In this document: piece after piece, positions 23,604 to 35,390 of the stretch | How the letters are laid out: every line of letters starts with the position of its first letter | Numbering within the stretch: the first letter of the stretch is position 1 | From: Metallyticus violacea | Lineage: Eukaryota > Arthropoda > Insecta > Mantodea > Metallyticidae | Reading direction: 5' to 3' | DNA length: 64,000 nucleotides | Assembly (NCBI GenBank): GCA_030762175.1 | Contig: CM060838.1 | Coordinates: 24,096,001-24,160,000, forward strand | The notes under the pieces: model-generated | The model's database searches: none | Seen by the model: only the letters and a program-made list of their open reading frames with translations | What the model was told of the DNA's origin: nothing | Position numbers and translations under genes: made by a program

Positions 23604-24128
23604 ATCTAAATCGACGTGTTTTTTTGTTTAAATTCTATTATTTATGTTAAATAGATAGAAATTAAATTGGGAAGTTTTAAAATAAAAGTGCTACATATCA
23701 TCAAACAGAAATCTGATTTGAAACAAAGGCGAAACACAGAAAATAAAAAAATAAATAAGGAATTTCAAAAGTTTGTAGCAAATCTGCATTACTTTTTAAT
23801 GTAAATTTTAACAATGCTATCTAAGAACGGAGGAAGCAGTTAACCATTTTAAATATTAACTAAAATGTTAAAAAGGTATAATTAATTTTATGGATGCTGA
23901 TGACCAGATCATCATCTCAGCTAAGGAACACACACTATAATAAGGTCTGTAGGAACTAAAAAAAATTAAAAGAAAATAATTTATGCATGTTTAAAGTACA
24001 AGCAAGGTTACGGCATTTACTGAAGCATTTGCTACAAGATATAAGAATTGTTTTAATGTTTTAAGGTAATAGAGCAGGTAAATAAATTTAATTTATAGAT
24101 TTCCTAATATCATATATAGAAGAAATGG

Positions 24129-24129
24129 A

Positions 24130-24168
<39 letters not shown>

Positions 24169-24195
24169 TACTACTACTACTACTACTATTATTAT
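24129..24195. repeat. compound (ATT)n(ACT)n(ATT)n microsatellite
   Basis: ATT units switch to ACT units and back without losing the three-base phase. Confidence 0.95.
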
Positions 24196-25362
24196 TATCA
24201 TCATAATCAACAAATATAAATTATTTAATTATTTGTATGAACAGATAAGTCATACAGCGAAAAATTGAACAATGACATATATGAAATTTTACTGAACAGT
24301 GGCAAATAAAGCATAGATTATGACAGAAAATAATGAAAGCAGAGTTCAAGCAGCAGAAATAATAATTTTTAAACCATTGATAGAAATAACTCTAAGTTCA
24401 AATAAAAAATAAACATTAACATTTGCAAACTGTAAGATTACAGAGAAAGAATAAGAACAGAATATCTATAAAAATGTGAAAAAATAAATCTTTAGGTAAA
24501 TGAAACATAGGCCAAGCTAAGAAGCGATGAAGGGGACAATTGTAATAAAGCAGCTATATACGCTGATATAGGTGTACAAAAGTATATATCAGAAAATATT
24601 GAATAGGGAAAACAATTGAAACAAAAATGAAATAAACAGAATAATCAACACATTACAGGAAGAATTGGAGCAAGCACACAGAATCACTGGCGATAGAAAA
24701 GACCTTAAAATATCAAAACTAAAGGCACAGATATCAATATGAGTAAAAGAAAGAGAAAAAAAAAACATCCGAATAAAATGAGCCTTAATGGATTTAAACT
24801 CTTACCCCTGGATACCATTAAGTGGCGACACTTTCTAGCGCTACCATATGATCAAGATGTCCTCTTGTACCTCTGAGTACCCTAGGGGCGAATTGCTGTT
24901 TTCGGAGATATGAAGAAGATAGTGGTGGAATCTAAATGTCTTAACATGGGCAGTAAACCTTTCTGGTGACAGTTTTCCGTATAACGACTTATGCATTTGT
25001 TGGTCACAGCTTTTATCTATATGTCGTCTTAACACACATAAATGGTTTCATGAAGTCACAATGAATATACTCCCCACTAAGTTCTCATTTCCCTCTAAAC
25101 CGTAGGCGAAAAATATCGCCCTGTGCATTGCTAGAAAAAAAGCGTCAAATTTCGAATAGACCTGAGAGAAAAATATATTATTATCAGAACATTTGCCATT
25201 CTCCTAAAGCCTCTTACAACAGCCTTATTTTGACTTTTAGTGTTGCATTATGACTGAATTATTTTAGTGCTGCATTTAGCGCCAAAAGAATGCAATGATT
25301 TTACATATCTGAATCTTCTGCGCTCAGCCTTCAGTAAAACCTGCTTTAGTACTCCTTAAAAA

Positions 25363-25390
25363 TTAGGTTAGGTTAGGTTCGGTTAGGTTA
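25363..25390 (+). repeat. interstitial telomere-like (TTAGG)n
   Basis: Three TTAGG units, one TTCGG variant and another TTAGG followed by TTA. TTAGG is the canonical telomere repeat of most insects and many other arthropods, so this supports the taxonomic reading. It is far too short to be a telomere and is embedded in ordinary sequence. Confidence 0.8.
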
Positions 25391-28108
25391 CATGAACAGA
25401 CAGTGCGATAACGGAGCTTGCGCAGTGCTATAATAGAAACATATAAACGCTGGCGATTCTCTCTGGGTACTTTTTACTCGCTGCTTCTGTTGTGACTAGA
25501 TACTAAGTGCATTTTCCTTGTTATCAAAGAGTGAACGCTTTTTTCTTGAAAATTCACTCCTATATATGGTGCTTTTCTCTAGCCTGTAGGCAATAATTCG
25601 TTGCCGCATAGTGCTTTAATACGAATGATATACTTTCCAGAATGTTCCAAATATTTCATTAACTAATAAGTGAGTGTTGAACTGAATTAGAAAGTAATAG
25701 ATTTAAACTAATCATGGAGCAATTTCTAGTTTATACTAACAAGTAGTTTGTATCAGTATAGCTTTTTTTTGCGTTCTTAGATGCTGATATGCATAATAGG
25801 TTGTCTCTAACTATTTTACTCTTTATTTTCCTTTATTTCGGGGCAATCTCTCTAAACGACAAACTTAAAACTTCCAACGTATGATGTAGGAATGTTTCAT
25901 AAACATTAATAATAAGTGTAAAGACCATTATGAAATTAAAAGATTTAAGGAGATTAATGAGAAAATACTTCAGAAGTAAATTTAACAACGTCCAGGGCTT
26001 ATTTATTAACAACAATCACATTAGTTGCAACCGACAAAATCCTTTATTTTGTCTAATTAAATCAAATACAACAGAAGTTCCAAAATCTTTTCTAGAACTG
26101 TATAAAAAGTTCGTAGATGACTTTTTTTTTTTTTTTTTTTTTTACAAAATATCAGCATATCATATTCACTTTTCTATGTACTATTTACCTGTATTGCGAA
26201 ACCTATCATATTATGATCCATTCCATCTGAACTCCGATGGAAAATTAAAGTAATTCACCTATCAATTTTTAAATTTTAATATCATTTTATATTAATCCAT
26301 AATATAATGATGAATTGTTATAAGATATGACATTCTCTAGGTCTAACAGTTTTTATGCAAAAAGTCTCCGAATTTATAGTAAAATTGAAAAATTGTTTAT
26401 TATATAGAAACATACTTGGAACCCCTTAAGAACAGAAATATAAATAATATAGCTAATCTTAAATCTCATACTTTGCTGAGAAAAATTACCTATAAATGAT
26501 AGCCATTGTTTTACAAGATTAGAATAAAATATGTTTTATATTATATTCTAACAGTTACCTCAAAAAATGAAAAATAAATAGATGACATCTTTGCAAATTG
26601 TTAAGACAAAGAAATATAGTTTTCAAATTGTACTTTGAGTTAAATGCATATAAAAAAATTTCATACCTAGAAGTAGTCCTTATATCTATAAAATTCAGGG
26701 TAGTGAAATAAAACTATTTCTTTAGTAGCCTCAACAAATATGGAAATTCTTTTCTTTACGAAATGATAACACAGTAATTATGATTATATGACAAAGAGCA
26801 TCGAAAACACCTTGTTAAAATTTAAAACAGTGATCTATGAAGTCAACATAACCTGAAACGATTATCACTGTAGTTGTTTCATGTAACAATGTTTTAATTA
26901 TAATATCTCTTGATCTGTTGAGCTTAGAAAATATTGTTTTAATATAATTTAGTTAAATATTGGTTAAATGTCTGTAGATTTAAGATTTATATTTATGATT
27001 TCCTTATCACATTTGACACACTGTGGATGTAAAATATAATACCACAAAGTTAACATTTTCATGAAATATTTTGTTAACTATTTTTATTGGAGCTGTAAGC
27101 ATTATTATAGTTTTCATTTTATATAATTTAATGTTATCTAACCATTGCTCTACTGTGCTGAAAACTAATTTGCGCGTTATTTCCGTAGGTTCAAAATGCA
27201 CTAAATTTGTAAGTACTCTCTATAGCCTGCAATATTGGAAAAACGCCTGTCAGTAGTAGGCACTTGTTTAGAGGATGTTAAAATGATGTATTAAAGTTCT
27301 TCAAAAATAAGAAAGAAATAAGGCACGAGCACAGAATTATAAAATAGGAGCCCCAGATTTTTTCTTCGTATATTGGTCAACATTTCACAACAGATTATGA
27401 AAAAGTAGATGCATATCAGGCTACAATGAACCAGAAACTAAATTTGGTTACACCGAAACATTAGCGAATTGACTCGATTCAATGCTACGGAGCAAAGATG
27501 TCTGTAGTTAGGGAACTGGAAGCTGATTATTGTGGCAATTCAACTTTCCTCTAGCTATTGTTTCGTTTTCCTACCACTTATTACGTTCTGCCGCCAGCAG
27601 ATGGAACTGCTGGTGATGAAAAGAGCTAATCTCGTTAAGTTTCGAAACGAAGAACGACTTCATTTATATTCCTTCATCGTCAAAATATTCCAGTTTATTA
27701 GAAGTTGTTTTGCTTGCATTAACTTTTGAAAATCCCCTGCTTCCCTTATTAATATCAGCATCAGACTGGGGAGACCTTCTTACTTTGCATCGCTTGATGG
27801 GTGAAAATTGGCAGTCCAGATGATATTTTAGATTTTAAAAGGCAATTTCTCACAACTCATTCCAGAACTCCAAAGTAACCGTTGGTTTCTGGTCTGCTTA
27901 AAAAGGAGTTTATATATTGATCAGTATTACCAACTACTTCGTTCTTACAATACGCGAAATTATCTTTCTTAATATTTTGAAAAATAATTTAATTAAATGA
28001 ACTTTAGTTTCATATTTTATTTGAAGGATATAACATTCACCGCTATATATTAAAATAATTTAAATAATATCACAGAATATCATCTATGTGTCAGTACTGT
28101 TTAGTTTG

Positions 28109-28113
<5 letters not shown>

Positions 28114-28140
<27 letters not shown>
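28114..28140 (+). repeat. poly-A tract, 27 A
   Basis: A long pure A run ending abruptly at TCCGG. It could mark the 3' end of a retroposed sequence, but the ~300 bp upstream match none of the families seen here. Confidence 0.7.
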
Positions 28141-28143
<3 letters not shown>

Positions 28144-28598
28144 GGTTTAGCTATTTTTTAGGTTCAAATAACGATATTTTACAGTCAAGATATCGAAAAT
28201 AATCTAACCGTTTAAAATATTTTAATTCTCTTTGCCAAATGACACCATTTTACTTTTGTTTTCTAAAATATTCACTAATATCATTGAAAATTATAAAGTG
28301 AAACGTTATTCAATTTAAAAGGCGTTACTTATCTGAGTGTGCAATGGTAATTTGATCGTTAGCATACAATAATACTTTTTAATTGGCTTCATATGCGCAT
28401 GCGTGTGAGTTGCCCATATGTTTATCCTGCCAACTTCCGAAAAAAAGTATAAAACTCCTTTTTATGACATTAATTATAAACATAAATGTAGGTATAACTT
28501 AAATATTTGTATTTTATCAGTAGCTTCACACTGTAGAAGCCCAGCAGAACCAAAAAAACAAAACAGAATTAAAAGGAAGCGAAAATGAAAAATGTGTA

Positions 28599-29349
28599 TT
28601 TATTCACAATGGGGATGAGCGAACTCAGCCTACAGGCTAGCCCAGCGGCCTTGTTTATATTATAGCCCACTGCGCCTCCCTTCCTCGCAGGTACAAGTGT
28701 GTCCGACGTGAGCGGGCTTAGTTATGCTCCAGAGCCTGCGGGTTAGCCTTTTCCTTTTCCTTTTCCTCTCTTATTTGGCTCAGTTATTGTCAGTAGCTTT
28801 CCAGTTTTCATTTCCTTGTAATGCTTTGAAATATCTTCATAAATATCTTCCTAAACTCCTGCTTGTCCATCCCGTCCAGATTTACTTGGTGTGCTAAATC
28901 AAATGAGTGCCTGGAGAGTTTCCGTTAGTACACGTTTCTCTGGGGGATATTAGAGGCGGCTAGGTTGTTGTGTTGAAATGATCTCCTTCCATGGGCATGG
29001 GTCCGACTCACCTAAAGAAAGTGTCATAATTATTTACCATTTTCTCTTCTCCTGGCCAATTTTTAATACAAATGCAAGAAAACAGCAATATATAATCGCT
29101 TAATTGTATCTTATGCAATAAGCGCATTTCCTCTCTATTGTAGTAGCGGTAGCATGCGGGTCCTCCGTTAGCGAGGGAAGCTCATGGGCCAGTCCGGAAG
29201 ATATTACGCTTTAAACACGTAGCTTCATGGGCAAGCAAAGATTTACAAGAAATTATGTTTGTCTTCCTCCAAGATGGATTAAGCCTTCTCCTGCTTATTT
29301 CTTCGTTCTCTAAAGCCAGCAGCCTATGGTCAGCGCTCGGTATTTTCTC
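28599..29349 (-). pseudogene. unrecognised decayed coding remnant with apparent 3' UTR
   Basis: On the minus strand one frame runs from 29349 to 29008 (114 codons) with one internal stop at 29182. It includes RLNPSWRKTNIISCKSLLAH and EEMRLLHKIQLSDY. The adjoining frame continues from 29011 to 28718 (98 codons) with about four internal stops, including VSRTHAHGRRSFQHNNLAA and GMDKQEFRKIFMKIFQSI, and ends at a stop at 28718-28720. About 115 bp further is an AATAAA on the same strand (28599-28604). GC content is above the surroundings. A continuous protein-like composition across one frameshift, then a stop and a poly-A signal, suggests the 3' end of a dead transposable element or a retro-copied gene. 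I do not recognise the protein and assign no function. Chance cannot be excluded. Confidence 0.4.
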
Positions 29350-30001
29350 TTTTTTTAGGAATCAGATGTTGAGGGGCACTGACATCACACATATCTGGAA
29401 GTCTTTTTGACACTTTGTTTGAAATTGGGTGGCCCCCTCATTGTTTGTCAATAGAAGGTTGAATTTCACAATGTTTATTGTTAAATAAAAAAATGTATCT
29501 GTTTTGTGGCAATGAATAATGTGAATGTTTTATTCGCGTCTAAGTTTAACTGTTAATTTGGAAAAGAGAAGATTTAGACCTCATCAACCGAAAGCTATAA
29601 GGCTTATTAAGCAAGATCGTACAAAATTAAGAATGCTTTTTCATGGTTAGAAAAAAAAAAAAAACATCTTGTCTATAGGATAAGATTATTCAAGAAATAG
29701 AAAGGGCAAATATGGTTTCTGCAAAAGTCGTTAAAACGCCAGATATTATAAGCATGTCACAATTTGTTGTGATATTACGATACATTGTAGGGGTAAACCA
29801 TTGAAAGACTCATAAAATTTATTATTAATGTTTCTGAATTGATTGCATAAGACTTAAGGCGTTTGGAAGAGTTCCACATAAACCAGAAGTTTATGGCACA
29901 AGCATACGATGGCGCTGCTGTTTGTCGGGGAAGAGGGTAAAGTCTTGATAAAAGAGATCTTGCTCCGCGCCAGATGCCATGTAGTTATGCCCCTGGCCCA
30001 C
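29350..30001. other. No gene seen
   Basis: AT-rich sequence. A pyrimidine tract ending in TTTTTTTAG at 29349-29357 resembles a plus-strand splice acceptor, but the bases after it stay open only briefly in any frame. Confidence 0.4.
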
Positions 30002-30047
30002 CATTCCACAAAACGGGCGTTAAACACCATTCATCATTAAAAAAAAA
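30002..30047 (+). mobile_element. SINE-A 3' tail remnant between two copies of one target repeat
   Basis: Only the last ~34 bp of a family-A element are present (CGGGCGTTAAACACCATTC plus A tail, 30014-30047). It is bordered by CATTCCACAA at 30002-30011 and again at 30048-30057, so it is a severely 5'-truncated insertion. The second repeat also forms the left border of the next SINE. Confidence 0.8.
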
Positions 30048-30059
30048 CATTCCACAAAA

Positions 30060-30343
30060 CCGCCACGAGTAACGGAGGTCGTTAAGGCGCGGACTCGTGA
30101 GCGGGAGGTCTGGGGTTGGAATCCCGTCAGGACCGTCCTCCCTGATTGAAGTTTTTTCCAGGTTTCCTCAGTCTTCATAAATGGCAAATGCCGGGGAGGC
30201 ACCCTAAACTTAGGCTGGAACTTTTCCTTCCTTAAAAAATCCTTTCCTACTATATCATTTCATCTCATGTATCATCAGTGTCCTCTACCTGTGGTGCCTC
30301 AGTATGAAAACGGGCGTTAAACAGTATTAAAAAAAAAAAAAAA
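30060..30343 (+). mobile_element. SINE-A copy 2, near full length
   Basis: Head starts CCGCCACGAGTAACGGAGG. The A box is mutated relative to the copy at 31998, and the B box is GGGGTTGGAATCCC with one base change. The body is complete and ends in GCGTTAAACAGTATT plus about 16 A. The flanks are CATTCCACAA at 30048-30057 and 30344-30353. Together with the preceding tail remnant, the target repeat occurs three times. Confidence 0.93.
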
Positions 30344-30353
30344 CATTCCACAA

Positions 30354-31200
30354 GGGCCATGAGCCGCCACTGTCTCCTTCATGCTTAAGAATTCTACATA
30401 TTTTACCGTTTTGAAACTGAGTCTACACCTTTACATTCATTTGTTATGGGGTCGGTTCAGAGGAATATTAATATTATTTTGGTTAATGATTAATTCTAAA
30501 TAAATAATCGGGATAAATCTTAAATAAATAACTATCGCCAAAATTAAATACTTTTTGTCACGTTTTGAAAGAAACCTTGGCAAGAATAAATTGTTTAAAC
30601 TCTCTGATTTAAAATTAAAAACATTTACATATTTCAAAATACAGTGAAGTTATTTGAATTAGGACTACCTGATCTACTTGTCGCTTACTATAGCGACCGG
30701 AACGGGAAAAAGGAGAAAGATTCTCCGTGCGTAAAGTTAGTATTTTTATTTTAGTGTTTATGTTTTAGCTGAAAGCATGAAATGACATTGCATTTAAAAC
30801 TGATAGCAATTAAGATATGTTGAAAATGATGCCCCTCAGCGACAATACATTGTCGGCATCTGGATAGGAAAATACTGTATTTATTCTAACTTTTCGGATA
30901 GAACATGTTTCTTGTCAGTGAGAAATCCTGTCTGTCCTAATTTATTAATAAATTGGCGAACATATTCTCCTCCTAGACCTAGAGTGGAGTATTTTCTTCC
31001 GAATCGCTTCACTATTTCTCTGCAAGAATCCATTTACATATGTATGTATATAAAATCGTTCATCAAGACTATTTATGTAGTAGCATAACACATGAAGAAC
31101 AATTTGCACACAATTCATGCACCATGTGAGATACAAACGCTGACAAAACCTGCCTAAAATTACCACAAACTGTTACTTGCACGTGCATTATAGGCTGATA
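30354..31200. other. AT-rich non-coding stretch
   Basis: No gene or recognised repeat before the LTR-like copy. Confidence 0.4.
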
Positions 31201-32380
31201 CCGTCCTTGGTGCCCCATCAATTGTGAGGAATTAATTAGAATATATGTAACCTTTTACTGCAGCTAACTGTAAGTGACGGGTTCTGTAAGTGTGTAAAAA
31301 TGTCACGAAAAGCATTATATTCTCGCTCGGACAGCAGGGGCACCGTTTTGGCAGACAATAGAGTTAAAATATTTCTTTTGTTCATTGAAAGAAGGGTTAC
31401 TTGCCCCCGGGCGGGTATGTTGGCAAAGAAGCACGCTGTTAACACCTGCGCTATCTGTCGTTAAAGTACGTTGAACTCTAACGAACGTAGAAGTTCAAAT
31501 CGAACGCTGGATGAATCGCCAAGTTATGACGTTCAGATAATCTGACTAGCCATTAATATCAGAGTTGCATGAAGTCACCGATAAGGATGTCTAAATCCAT
31601 AGTGGTGGGAAAATAGAGCGTCCCTGTATCACGTGGTCAAGAGAGTCTTATTGAGTACTTAGGGACATGAAATACCCTTTTTGGGGTATTCAGGATTGAG
31701 AAGTCAGAATTTAGACCGGGGAACTCGCACTGGAATATCAATTCTGCTCGGCGCTTCTTGTCAGCATTCAGAAAACTACTGTTAGTCAAGCATTATAGAT
31801 GCGCGTCTGCCGAACGTCTTATTACTACGATCCGAAGAGAAACGCCCTGGTACGCACTTTTTGTTGAATAAACGATGTCAACTCGCAGACAACAAGGTGC
31901 TCTTTCTCGTCAACACATCACCTTTAATTTCCCTCACTCAACCCAGCACTATGAGGTCCTAAAAACCAGCAACATCTCTGTAGATCGACAAGAAGAGGAC
32001 CGCCACGGGTGGCCGAGGTCGTTAAGGCACGGACTCGTGAGCGGGAGGTCTGCGGTTCGAATCCCGCCAGGACCGTCCTCCCTGACTGGGGTTTTATCCA
32101 GGTTTTCCTCAGTCTTCATAACTGGCAAATGCCGGGGAGGTACCTAAACTTAGGCCTGGAGCGCTTCCTTCCTTAAAAAAAAAAAAAAAAATCCTTTCCC
32201 AATTTATCATTTCATCTCATGTATCATCAGTGTCCACCGCCTGTGGTGCCTCAGTAGTAAAAACGGGCGTTAAACACTACTCAAAAAAAAAAAAAAACAA
32301 GAAGAGTTATTGAGTGGTGAGCTGTTCCACATATAATCAAACTTCTATCACCATTCTCCCCGCCACCAATAACTTCTTCA
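31201..32380 (+). mobile_element. LTR-like repeat, copy 1 (interrupted by a SINE-A)
   Basis: This segment, minus the SINE at 31998-32296, aligns along its length with the reverse complement of 35391-36290 at roughly 80-85% by eye. The best-conserved part is around 31566-31640 (TTGCATGAAGTCACCGAT, GGATGTCTAAATCCATAG, GGGAAAATAGAGCGTC). It has LTR-like features. The unit 31269-31894 begins TGT and ends ACA, and an AATAAA lies at 31867-31872, about 25 bases before that end. A TTTAAGGA-type box, clearer in the other copy, lies mid-unit. Similarity continues about 60 bp before and 170 bp after these limits, so flanking internal sequence may be included or the true ends may differ. No gag or pol coding is present. 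Confidence 0.65.
31998..32296 (+). mobile_element. SINE-A copy 3, full length, best preserved
   Basis: The head has an A box arm GGGTGGCCGAGGTCGTTAAG and B box GCGGTTCGAATCCCGC with an intact T-arm stem. The body is GGTTTTATCCAGGTTTTCC, GGCAAATGCCGGGGAGGTAC, TCATGTATCATCAGTGTCC and GGGCGTTAAACACTACTC, plus a 15-base A tail. ACAAGAAGAG at 31988-31997 and 32297-32306 is a perfect 10 bp target duplication. The related repeat at 35391-36290 shows the empty site. The family reference for this window. Confidence 0.97.
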
Positions 32381-34175
32381 AGGCCTTAACGACTACCCTT
32401 TTCCAGTACGCAGTAGCGCTTTGCCGGCCTGTAACTTAAATAATCTCATTGTAAACAAATGAAATATTAAAAATCCTTAAGATATAATGACTGACTCAGT
32501 TTGTTTATTGCTGTTTGATCGCCCATTTTATATATTCCATGAGGGCATAAATGTTTAGCAGCAGAAACAGATGACAAGAACAAAAGAAATTATATTTATC
32601 TTCCTAGTGATATAATGAAATACATAGTTGTTTGTTGTAAAGTTGGCAGTTAAGGTACATCTGTATTTATGACTAATCTAAGGTTAAGATTATGTATCGA
32701 AGCCCAATATATTGAGGATGATAAAACAGAAACGTCTAGAGGTTTTCAAAACGTATCTTTTTCTTAAAATGTTCTCCCCCTGTGGAAACAAACATTTACG
32801 TAGGTAATCAATACCTACACTTACACAGTGCTGAAGGAAAATGTATTTCTTGCATAATTTGCTAAAACTGCGTTCTCAAGGGCACGGTAATATGCAGTAG
32901 ACTGTCGAACTCCCTGTGACAGATATTTGGAACCCTATCCTGTTTGGAGTGCGCTGACTTACGTCCTACATCAAGTGAAGCGAGCTGTTTGCAAAGAAGC
33001 AACATGAAGTGGAAGTTGTTGTGGCTCCGTATTTATTTTTGTTTCGACTGCTTTTGTGCGCAGGAAGCGGGGAAAACTCTGAGCTACCCCACCCCACAGG
33101 TGTAACGGGCATTATGTTCATGTTATTATTTTACTCTCGCCCCAGTGAGTATGACAAGGCACAACGAGTCGCTGGCGCTAGCGTCGCTGTTCATTTTCCC
33201 GGCCTGGGTGACGGATAATCACGCCCTCCAACTCTTGCATCTCTTCTGACGTCACAAAGATAACATCCACCGCGTCAGTTCAAGAGCCTTGCAACGGGTT
33301 GCTGGAGTGTTCTTCACGTCTGCAGGACTCTCCCACACTCTCTGCTGGATGTAAACCTTATTGGGAACAGTGTGATGATATAAAAAAGAGAAGGAAAGAA
33401 AAGAAAAGAAAAAAAAGGGAAATCTTTTCTCTTCTTTTTCGCTCAAGCTAGAAAACGCAAGTCGCTCTTCACTTGTTAATGAATTGTCAAGTCTCAACGT
33501 CAGGGGGCGTAGCACTCTTGCCGTGTTGTGGATGTGAAATAATGAAGTGCCAGTAATTAATTAATTTCCTTATTTGTTGGAGCTGCAGTGAAGCTTCCGT
33601 AACGCCACTTGGGGAACTGTGGAGACGTTATTTGGAGGAGGAATTGAAAACGTTGAAGTCGCAATGGTGGTATGCCTGAAAAATCGGTGAGCGGCTTGGA
33701 ATTGCTATTAACAGTTGAAGGAGAATACGCGAGCGACTTAGCGAAGTGGGGAAGAGCTTTAACAGCCAAAGAGAAGGATGCGGCTCTCTATCGTGGGGTT
33801 ACGAAGATCATTGTGCTTGTGCTTGCTGAACACAATTGAGCAACGCATTTTTTACTCTTAATTCCGTTCATATCTTCCTTATCCTTTCTACATGTGGGGA
33901 TAAAACGGTACAGTTTTGATAAACTTTTCAAAAGTATCTAACTCATCATTAATTACTTTAATCTTGGATACCAAATTATATTAAAGTAATGAACAACCTT
34001 ATTTTACTGATATTATAAACTTTTTTCATAATTGAAAATTTATCGCATTATATCTTTATTTAATTGGGGTATTTTATCCTCCCATACTAAATGGGAGAGG
34101 AATGAACTGCATTCATTACTCATTCCTTGTACATTTAAAATTACCAAACATTTGTCATTCATAGGGATAAAAAAT

Positions 34176-34178
<3 letters not shown>

Positions 34179-34221
<43 letters not shown>
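34179..34221. repeat. (AC)n microsatellite
   Basis: Pure AC run of about 42 bp. Confidence 0.95.
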
Positions 34222-34228
<7 letters not shown>

Positions 34229-34626
34229 GCTTTGATCATTTCTAATTAAACACCAGCTTAACTTAAAGCGGAAATCGATTTAGACCGCTTTTAATGTGAC
34301 AAGGAACTACCTGCTTTACCTTCCTGCTAAAGAAACTAATCCTTGGCCTTTGGTGTAGATATCCGGAGAGTGTGCTCAGAAGGAAAGCCATGGCTCTTGA
34401 TGTTTTATTGTCGAGATTTAGATAGGCGTCTTTCAGACACTCATTAATCTACTTAACTTCAACTACCTGGAAATATCTTCACTATTGACTGGATTGTTAG
34501 GGACAGATGATATTTCTTGCTTAATGGCTGGCCGTTTGTGCCCGCGCCCAAAACATTTTAATATATAAATCGCTTCTTCGGAATTTTATAATTTTCTTCT
34601 CTTCCAATGAATAAATTTGCACTGGT

Positions 34627-34797
34627 CAGACCGCCTTTGCTAACTGAAGTTTTTCCCAGGTTCTCCCCAGTCCTCATCAATAGCAAATGCCAGGGAGATA
34701 CCTTGAAAAACTTTTCCTTTCCAAATTTATCATGTCATCCAGTGCTCACCGTCTGTTATACCATAGTGATAAAAATAGGTACACTGTTAAAAATTGC
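34627..34797 (+). mobile_element. SINE-A copy, 5'-truncated and diverged
   Basis: Body-only copy. TTTTTCCCAGGTTCTCCCCAG, TAGCAAATGCCAGGGAGATACC, TTTCCAAATTTATCATGTCATCC and CAGTGCTCACCGTCTGTTATACC follow the family-A order with many substitutions. The tRNA head and the TCATGTATCA block are lost. Among the oldest A copies here. Confidence 0.78.
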
Positions 34798-35390
34798 ACT
34801 CAGACTGCATTTCTGTCCATTGCTTTTGGTGTAGATAATATGACGTTTTTTTTAGCTCTCAGTAGGCCTGGGGTTTCGACTACAGGCGCAGTTTTATTTG
34901 AAGAATTTGTTAGCTTGAAAAACTGCACTTAAGATGACGATTAGTTCTCATTATCCGCTTTTCCTCTTCGAACATTTTTAAAGTAAAATAAATAACTAAA
35001 ATAACAACAAAAGAAAAATATTTTCCTGGGAATATTTGAACAGACGTTTCTATTTATGAAGAATATTTGAATCACATAACATCACTGCAAATATAGTCCT
35101 TCCTACAATGCTGCTATAAAAATAAATGAAATTAACGCATGTGCTTGGTAAGGATTTTTAAAGCAACCCATTATTCTCCTAGTTCTATGCAATTCTGCAA
35201 TTTCCAATAAGTAAAAAAGTTTGCAGTTTTTAAAACCCGTTCTTCGTTAGGCCGAAAAAACGAAAGATATGCCCATTCGGGGAGTGTTCAAAACAGTTTT
35301 AACGATCCTTGCGTTTGTGGGAGTTAGTGAGGGTGGCATGGGTGGTGTATTAAAATATTTTCTGCATGCCTCACGTGGTAGGCCAAAGTT

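Larger units (their letters stand above)
23604..28598. other. AT-rich non-coding stretch
   Basis: About 5 kb, largely AT-rich, with no convincing gene. At 24631-24735 the plus strand has an open run with heptad-like residues (NTLQEELEQA), but it is short and flanked by stops. It contains an ATT/ACT microsatellite, the TTAGG run, a T tract at 26121-26143 and a 27-base A tract at 28114-28140 that could be an old retroposon tail. Confidence 0.4.
32381..35390. other. Spacer between the two LTR-like copies; GC-elevated part
   Basis: No confirmed gene. From about 32930 to 33800 the sequence is more GC-rich and unique, with an ACAGGTGT E-box-like motif near 33099, a palindromic cAMP-response-type site TGACGTCA at 33247-33254 followed by ACAAAGAT, and purine-rich stretches near 33383-33420. 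Short frames on both strands (33009-33218 plus; 33252-33515 and 33557-33769 minus) show no known domain. The rest is AT-rich. Confidence 0.35.

Noticed and set aside
24631..24735. Plus-strand stretch with NTLQEELEQA-type heptad residues as a possible coiled-coil remnant
   Set aside because: About 35 codons in A-rich DNA, where Lys/Glu/Gln/Asn-rich frames arise by chance. No continuation in either direction.
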